Source of the DNA: Glandiceps talaboti
Lineage: Eukaryota; Hemichordata; Enteropneusta; Spengelidae
NCBI RefSeq assembly: GCF_964340395.1
Contig: NC_135549.1
Span: 9,502,342 to 9,566,341 of the forward strand
DNA: 64,000 nt
Direction of reading: 5' to 3'
Of the stretch, positions 52,501 through 62,286 are shown in pieces (positions within the stretch are counted from its first letter, which is position 1; each line of letters starts with the position of its first letter). A program made the translations under genes and the position numbers. Below the pieces are notes generated by a model. That model saw nothing but the letters and a program-made list of their open reading frames with translations. It did not search any database and was not told the DNA's origin.

Positions 52501-55500
52501 TGGTGGTGACCATCTTTGGACATTCAGCCATTCCGCAGTCCTGTTTACCGATTGGCCGCTGGTCAGCATCACAACTTTCCTCATCCACGTGACCAAGACC
52601 ATCTGGGTATCGACAAAGGATGGCTCTTATCTGGTATCCTGTTCCACACGACACAGTACACTGAAATTGCAAACATGGTTTTAGATGGATGAAATTATGA
52701 AACTATGTAGAATTGTGCACATGTTGGATGTTACTTTAGGAAGATGATGATGGCCACTTCGACATCACGGATATCTTGAGAACAGCTAAGTGGATGAAAA
52801 GAGAAAATTCAATACCTCCTGAGATACAAGACTTCTGAAAATCAGTGTCGTTGCTTAGATTTGAGAACCACAATAACAAAGGTGAAAATCTGGTAGAAGA
52901 TAGATAGATTGCTCCATAAATTGGGTGAGCAAATCTTACTAAAATATCTCCTTACCACCTTACTTACTGGTCTCCATACCCTATGCTCTCAGACTGGACT
53001 GGGAAACTGAGGTAAAACATCTGGTGAACTAAGGTACATTTTACCTAGTTACTACTGGTAACAAACAAACTTGGAAATACTTACTGGTCCCCATACACTA
53101 TGTTCCCAAACTGGACAAGCTCTCTCTTGACACTCTTCATAGCTGCCTGGTATCCTAGTACTGTCACACACTGCATAATTAACATGCTCATTTCCATATC
53201 GACAAAAAATTTGTCTGTGTTTCTGGCCTACACCACAAGTTGCCGAGCACTATGAAAAATAGTTATATGTGGTGGATTAGAGAACCAATTACAAAACTGC
53301 ATATACATGTATTTGAGAAATGGATCGGGTACTGTATTTGATGGTAAAAAGGTTTCGCAGACACAACCCTAACATACTACAATGTCCAAGTTTTTCAGCA
53401 TACTTAATTTTCCATGCATGTAGTGTAATTTATAGCAATTGAAATACACTGACATAGACTCACTCTGCAGGAGGGACACAATCACATACTGGTACTAGTG
53501 CAAGAATAAAAGATACATACCGCTGACCAGTCAGTGAACGTCCATTCTGGACATGTTTGTGTGTTACATGGTTGTTGGGTGAGTCTATTGCTCTCATCAC
53601 AATCATGGTCATGAAGTGTATTGCCGTCATCATCGATGCAGACAGAATCTCTGGTCTGGATTCCTCCATTACAGGTATGTGTACACTGGAAGAGTTAATA
53701 ACAGTTGCTATGAATTCTGGTGCTAAGGAGTAATTGGTTTACACCCTTTCAGTATAGTTAGCTGATCTTGAAAGCGTTGTGTTGTGTTGTGTTGTGTTGT
53801 GTTGTGTTGTGTTGTGTTGTGTTGTGTTGTGTTGCACTGCACTGTGTTGTGTTGTGTTGTGCTGTGTTGTGTTGTGTTGAGGTGTGTTGTGTTGTACTGT
53901 GTTACTTAGCAATATGCCCAATGGTGCAGTATCCAAACCTAAAATTCAGTACTATTTCACATCAGTCAAGCTATGGATGAAAATATCATTGAACAGTTCT
54001 GTTAACAATGACACTTAACTTCTGTTTGATTCAAAGCTCATCAAGACTATTACTATCCAATACTTTTTTGTGTAAGTTGATTGAATATGTTATGAGATGG
54101 AATCAACCATTGATTCACAGCTGTATGTCGGTAAAAGCAAGTAAAGGCCCTGTAACTTGGTAACTTACCTCAGTCCAGCTACCATACTCCCAATGACTTG
54201 GTGGACATGTACCTTGACATTCAACCACCTCCCCTGGTTTACGTAAACGTGAACAATGACGACTGTCAACTATAACTGAATTCCTCTGATGTACTTTGAT
54301 GCAGGTAAATTTACGGGTTCTTTGTCCTGTTCCACACCGAGCTGAGCATTCACTTTCAGTGATACTCCACCTGGAGGTGTAATACCAAATATTTCATTAT
54401 CAACACAAATTATTTGATTATAATATCTGCACATGCCAGTCTTAGCCACACTTGCAATGTTGGCCAGTCTTCACATAATAATGTGCTGAAGATTTAAATA
54501 TTACCAGAAGAGGACAGGACGTCTGAGTATTTGGTACATAAAACAAAATAATTGGACACATTCACATTGAATAATGCTATGTTTGAATTTCTTCTGTTAT
54601 CATCTGATGGCCTAAAACTTGGAGTATTATTCAATAGTCTAAATATTCCTGCTATTTTCTAAGTTGACTGAATGTATGAAAAACAGATGTTGTAAAACTG
54701 GTGGAATTCCACTAATGTGCTTTGAGAGAAACATATTTAGCTAGCTCTTTGTTATTAGAAATTATAGTTTCATGAGAAAAGTTATAAATCACTGAAAAAA
54801 TTATTTTAACTGGTAGCATTCACATCTGATATTTTCACACAAAATTTATGATGAAATCACTAAACTCTGTCATAAATATTGAAATATTGAGAACTAACCT
54901 GAAGGAGCATTTTGTGTTACATCTTGATGTGACTGCCATTGGTTTTGTCATTTCATTACAGTATCCAGCTGCTACTTCAAGTCTGTCACTTGCTCTAAGA
55001 CAACGTATAATCCTTTGCTTGGAACCTACAAAATTATAAGTTGTATTATTTATTACTAATATGGTGTGATGTTATGTGATATAGTGTTATATGAGGTGGT
55101 TTGGTGATTTACGGTAATGTGATGCAATATGGTGTGGTGTACAAAGGTGCAATGTCTGGTGTGGTGAGGTAAGGTGCAATGTGTGTTATGGTGCAGTGTG
55201 TGTAGTGTGGTGTGGTGAGGTGAGGTGTGGTATGGTGTGGTGAGGTGCAGTGTTTTGTGTGGTATGGTGCAGTGCGGTGAGGTGACGTGTGTAGTGTGGT
55301 GAGGTGCAATGTGTGTGGTGAGGTGCAGTCTAGTGTGGTGAGGTGATATGATGTGGAGTGCGTGTGGACTCACAGCGGTGTGGTGTGGTGTGGTGTGGCG
55401 TGATGTGACATGTGATGTTTTACAATATTTGAGAATATGAAGTATCTTACCATTACAAAGTGCACTACATTGTTCCCAGGGTCCATATTTGTCCCATACA

Positions 55501-58500
55501 TAAACCACTGTTCCCTGTATTGGTACTGTATATGTGTAGTTGATATTAGGAGGGTACAGATTACCAACTGATAAAACCTACAATCAATGACAAAAAATAT
55601 ACAAAACTGAAGTTGACAAAACATTGTAACCTTCCTTTACCAAGCCCCAAAAGTAGGTATATTCCTTTCTGTCCAGTTGCAATGGATGTCTTATGCACCA
55701 TAGCAACACACACTTTGTGGTAGAGAACCAATGATGGCTGCAGCTACACACATATGACATGGTATTCTTCAAGATATCAACATTCGGTATTTGCTTTACA
55801 GTTCTGAGAATTCTGAATAGTTGTAATTTTTAAACCAGCTGTGGTGTCCAGAACATTTTTTAAACTTTCAAACAAATAAACTGAGTGTCCATCACAGTTG
55901 TCATTCGGTACTGTGTAAATTAAAGTGCACGTCTGGATTCTAAACCATGTTTCCCAAGTATTTTCAATCAGTAACTGATGAGGGATCTGGTAACTGATGA
56001 GGGATCTGGTGACTGATGAGGGATCTGGTGACTGATGAGGGATCTGGTGACTGATGAGGGATCTGGTAAGACTTGTAGGAGGAACCTAGGTAAATATTAC
56101 CTCCTTTCTGCCCTTAATAAAAACATCTGAAGACTACATACCTGAAGAATAAGGTCTTGATGGATGGTTGAAGAGCAATTAATCCTCTCAATGACGGTAT
56201 CAGAACCACTGTATTCAATCCTAGTATTAGCTACATGTATTTCACGGCGATACATACTCACTGCATAGTTACCATTTAATATATACTCATGTCTGCTATT
56301 CATTACAGCTGAAAATACAAGAAACTTGGTCTATAAGTCCACTACTCTGCATAATTCAATAACATTCTTATCACCAAGTCTACATGCATGGAAATTTCAG
56401 GTTAAAAAAAAAATGAACCTCAAGAGTAACACATGGCCTAACAATGAGGAATCCAACAGTCTAAGCTTTACATAAGATATTGTGCTCTTTCCTGCTTTTC
56501 TCAAATAGTACCTAAAAAGGTCAACATTTGAAGCTGCATACAGTTTGAAACTAAAACATGTTTATACAAACTAAAATTTTCAAAATAAGAAATTCAATTC
56601 TTATAAATTCAAAATCTTTGTCCATGACATGTTATTTTTACTACAAGACCAGATACTTACCTAAATAGTTACCATCCTCTACTCTGTTATTATACCCGTG
56701 TTGTCGAATATCAATATTTTTAGCACCAGCAGGAATACGAACTACGGTATTATAACCTGTACAAAACGTATAACACATAATTATACAAATGCTGTTTACA
56801 TGAATTATATAAATATAAGCAGGAACAATTTTGGTGGCAGTGAAAGACAAGATGAATAAGGCCCTGATTGTGCCTAGTCCTTCTACTACAAAACATAATG
56901 CAAATACCAACTGAGTCTGAGAAATTCAAGTCAAGAACACAGCAACCGTGTCATGTCTGGTGTGATTGTACCTGTTGACCATAACATAACATTAAGACAA
57001 CATAACCGATAGTGCTATCTCCCTTGATAAAGATTTGCTAAGCTACCAATGAAACACTGTCAGCTTGTTTCTCCTGCTTTCACTCATACAAACTATTCTG
57101 TTTTGAGCAGAAATGTCTTAAAAAGTGACAGTGACACCCTAAATATATACATTGTGTCATGACAGCCTCAAAACTTCACACAATATAAGGACCTGCAAGC
57201 ACATCATCATAGTTTCTAATAATCTATAGAATATTTCAAATAAAACTCTTGGTATTGAGTGTTTCTTAGGTAGATTTTATCTAAATTACTGCCTACTTAT
57301 GGAGTGTTTCTAGCATGTGGTATGACAGAAATGTCATTTCTATTTGTGGAAATGAAGACTGCAAGTTGGATGTAAGAATTTCAGTGAGTTTGTAACACAC
57401 TCTGATAATATGTCACTCAGATTCTGATGACTAGGTAGAATTCAGTCTGTGAACAAGTTCACCGTCTGTTATAATACCTACATATTAGTATCAATGTCCT
57501 TTCTGCTGATACTTGTGATATTGCATCACCAAGCAGTTGATAACTTACCATACTTGGAGTCGCTGTAAGAATTTGTTATTCTTCTACATGCACTGTTATC
57601 TCCACCACATACACCACATAAATCTTTCTTTGTTCCTGAATTTAACACATGATCACATCCTGCTTTCTATAAAAAACAGAACATACAAAGAAAGTTGTAA
57701 TTTGTGTTAAAAAGTGTAAACGCACTAAAACAGTGATTAATGTTATCATTTCACTTCAAAATAAAGTTTGAATGTGTGACAAGGTTACAAGAAAATAACT
57801 AAGTTTGAGAGTATGATTTTGAAGGAAAATGGCCAAGTGTTGAATAGATTATGAACACTTACCCTACACAAGCCTTGTACGCAGATGTCATCTGTATCGG
57901 GACTACAGGCTGTACCGTCTATAACAGTCTTAGAAAGTTGATAGTATAATGCACTCCCTGATACTCTACAAAGTAATTTACACCTGTCTTTCATTGTAAC
58001 TGCAACAAGAAAGTGGAAAGGGGAACATCAAATCAACATGATTAGATCGAGTTGGAGTGTATTGCACCTTGAAGGAAAACCTGCCAGAACTGACTTCAAA
58101 CCATCTTGAGAACAAGGATATAACTTACTTCCACTGTATTTTGGTACCCATCTAACACTAGGAGGTAGACCATTCATATTAAAATGTTGACCATCATACT
58201 TTGAGCACTGTTGTTCCCTGAAGTCTCGTTCTCCACCTGGACAGGACTGAAAACAGAAACAAGAAAATTAATTCATGTATCATTCTTTAACTGATAATTG
58301 AATCCAAGAGCTTCAAGTGAAGGAAAAATAAAAGAGACACTAAAGATATTAGAATGATGACAAATTCTGTGCTTAAACAATTATATATACTACAAAATAA
58401 AGTGATGAGTAAATGTCAAGATACTGTGCTCACTGAAGTCATCTTTTTTTATATAGTTTTCTGCTTAAAAACACATTAAGGATACAGAATCCCCTACCCA

Positions 58501-61500
58501 TGTCGTACCTGACTCACCACTGATAGACAAACCTGGGTATAAATTAAAGAACTCAAGATATAAAGAACTTATTTGGTAGTGGAAATATTTGAGTTCCTAC
58601 CTTTGTACGACAAGACCTGTATTTTGTTCTCCTACCAAGACAGTATTTTCCTCCATTTTGTGGGACAGGATTAGTACATTTCCTTGTTGCATATTTGATA
58701 CCTCCATTACATGTTCTAGAGCACTCACTGTATTTTTCCCAAGGACTCCAGCCTCCATTTATTGGCGACCTAGCTCCTAAATTTTCTACACATTCTCCCT
58801 TATCACACCACTAAAATAAAAGAAGAACGGCACTGAATATAGATTACTGGAAATAACAAATATAGACACATCAAATAAATTCTTTTCCACCACTTAAGGT
58901 GACAAAAATTTCAAAGAAAAAAATGCATCAAAATGAAACACATCCCTTAAATTTCTGTCGTAATTCAAATTTTGACTGATTCTTATTTGTAAAATGTTAG
59001 TTGTAAAACAAAGACAAAAGTTAAGAAGTTCTGTCAACTGCATTTCATAAATGCACGTAACACACCTTATTGGGTCCACATGAAGTTCCATCTGCCCAGG
59101 GCATATGTTGAGTTCGACAACCTTTTTCATCTATACCAGTACACCATAACCTTTTACATGTCCTCTGCAATAGAAATGATGATTTTACAGTTCAATGTAT
59201 GGTATATTCAAGTTGCTGTCTTCACAACTCACCACTTACTGTTATCATTTATGGCATACTGCTCACAACAGAATTAACAGAATGCTGTTCATGCAAATAC
59301 TGCCCTCTGCAGGTCAAAGTTAGAAGTACATTGTGACAACATCTTCTATACAAACTATACAGTACACTATGTCATGAAGATGCTAGACTTATTACTTTTC
59401 ATGTGATTCATATTTGTTTGTTTTTTATTAAAATCATCGCTGTTTAAGTAAAGTTTGACTGTTTTCACACTGAGCATGAAGGTTTGTATTACAGGACCTA
59501 CTTTGGTGTGATGGGTATGAACAATTCAGAGAACAATGTCTTTTTCTTATCTCATTGAGACAAACTGTGCACCATGATCCATCCCCCTTGATGAATTCTT
59601 GCCTTATCATTTTAGTCACAAATTTTGCACTTCGTTAAAGTTGATGACTTTGTGTACTGGTTGAATTAATGGTAGCAAACTCAAAATTATACACTCTCGT
59701 CATGTTTCCTAATTTCTATTTTCCCTCCATTTTCTTGCAACTCATGTTGAGACAGATCAGCCTACCCAGTCCTATTCTTTAAATTTTACAAAAAATAGAC
59801 ACATTCAAACATTGCTTGTTTGGAAGTCAGAAGACCTTTAGAAAACCTACTGAATGAGACAATTTTGTTACTTAGTTAGAGAATTTAGCTACCTGTGACA
59901 ATAATTCAATAACTTCTCACTCCATATATATAAACTCAGTTGCAGCCATGGCTACTGCATACTGTTGTGCTATCCGGTTCATTTAAATGACTATACAACC
60001 ACATTGTTATATTTTTTACATTTTTAGTTACATGCTAATTGTGTATTTTCTATTCTGTTTATGTCTGTCTCTTTGGCTGTATTAGCATTTTGTTGCTACC
60101 AGAAAAATATTATGGTTTGAATTTGGTAACTTTTCTGAGTACTGAAAAAGGGGAGATTTTGAGATTGAAGTGGCAATGTGTATCACATACAAGGGATCAC
60201 ACCCTGAAGAATCCCGGAAACAGATGACACAGAAATCCAGAGCAAAAAGTTATGATATGACTCAACTCACCATGTATGGACAGACAGTAGAATTAGCACC
60301 AAATATAAGCTCACACTGTTTATTGACTGGATATTCCTTGTCTGCACCTGGTAGACTACTTGGTAGTGTCAGAGATGTTGTGGGACTATCTAGCAAACAC
60401 TCGCCATAACCAAGACTGTTGGAAAAATACAGATCAACACAATTGAGTATTTATGTGCGATACTTTTCATTAATATCAACACATGTGAATAAGATTATGT
60501 ACATTAACTTTTATGAAGTTTTGATAATACTTCGAATATGATAGTTTATTATGAATGAACACTCCTAAAGAATAAAAAGTTCTTTTAAAATAGCTGCATC
60601 CTATCTGTAACTTAAGTGTGTTTGTTTATTTCTGATATGAAAGTCTTGGAAGAAAGTTTCAAAATATCACACTTGAAGATGCAGTAGGGCTTTAAGGTCT
60701 TGTGTCAATATAAAGATCAATGACTATTTGCATGTGTTGCTTGTAGATTTTCAAGGCAAGTGACATCAAATTGATGTTACATGCAGTTTTATAAAAGTGT
60801 GCTTGCATGTCTTATTTTTATCATGTCTTCTATTGCAAGCAATATTAAGCAGCGCCTATCCGGAACTACTTAATGAAAGAAGATGAGCACGAAAGCCTGT
60901 ACTAAATTTCCTGCTGTCTAATCTTTAGTTAAACAGGAAGCTTTTCCTTCCTGGGACTACACACTTTAAGAAGATGAACCAGGAAAGTTAAACATGATAG
61001 ATTTCCCTGCAGCTTTAAATAAACAACTGGTTTGCTTTCCGGAACTATCTATCTAAGGAGATCAGCCGGAATGCATCTTTTTGTAGAATTCCAGCTGATT
61101 TGTAAGCAAATAACCGGTAAGCTGTACCTTTCCCAGTTCTTAGTGCCTGGAGAAGATGAGCTGGGAATGCCATCCTTGATAGCTTTCCAGCTGATTGATC
61201 AGAAAATGGCCACAAGGCATTGTTGATTTGTAACTGTAGAGATGATTGGCAATTAAGATAACACACCAGGAGATAGTTAGAGCAAGTGACAAGTAGCCCA
61301 CCCTTAACATGAGTTTACTTTATATAATCTTACACAAGTATATTGACAAGTAGGCCACCCTAATCACAATTTGTTCAAGAACTCCGACAGTAGCACATTC
61401 TCGTATCCTACAGCGTATGTCTGAATTAAAAGCTCCTCAAGAAATTATCAAATTATCACCGATAACATCTTCTGTCTCAGTCTGGCTGCGTGTCCTTGTA

Positions 61501-62252
61501 GATTCTAACATTAGATCCTGACCACTTTGTGCCAGTGTGTGTGTCTGCATTACAGTCTAAATATACACTGTATGACTTTCAGGCTAACACAAACTAGATA
61601 TCTCATCACCGAACAGTACTGGCAAATTCACAGAAAATTGAGGACTTTTTTCTTCACTTTTCAATGTTTTTTTTTAAAAGCATGTTTCAAATTAGGTTTG
61701 GGATTGCCACTTCACCCAGGAACTGAAATTTGGCCTTTAAGACATTTCTTTCAGATATCTGATGTATTGTAACCCACAACTTCAATGACAGTTACATAGT
61801 CAATGATTTATTTTTAGTACAACTGAAGGCTATTAACTATAGCCTTTCCCAAGGCATAAATTCCCATGTTTTGGGAGAAGGGCAAGCATTCTCCCCTATT
61901 GGTTTTGTTCTCCACTTAAAAGGTCATTGAAATACATAAAACCATACTTACACAAAAAACATGTAAGGTGACAGGAAATTGTGTACACTGTGTATGTAAC
62001 CTTCAATTACTTTATATAACTAATTACAAGCTTATGAAAACACAGCAAGCTTAGCAGCAACTGGGCAAAGTGTCAGACCACAAACAGTTTCCTACATTAT
62101 TGTCATGTTTCTGGCTATAACTATGAAACTTTTTTTTGATGTTTGAAGTTCTATATCTGACACTGGCTTCTGGCTATAACTACGGATTTGTTGTTGTTGA
62201 AGTTTGAAGTTCTGTATCTGACACTGGTTTGTTGAAGTGAAGTAAATGACAG

Positions 62253-62286
<34 letters not shown>

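Noticed and set aside
55056-55508. 150-codon His/Thr/Pro-rich minus-strand frame
   Set aside because: It is exon 11 read through its donor into the GGTGT repeat of intron 11.
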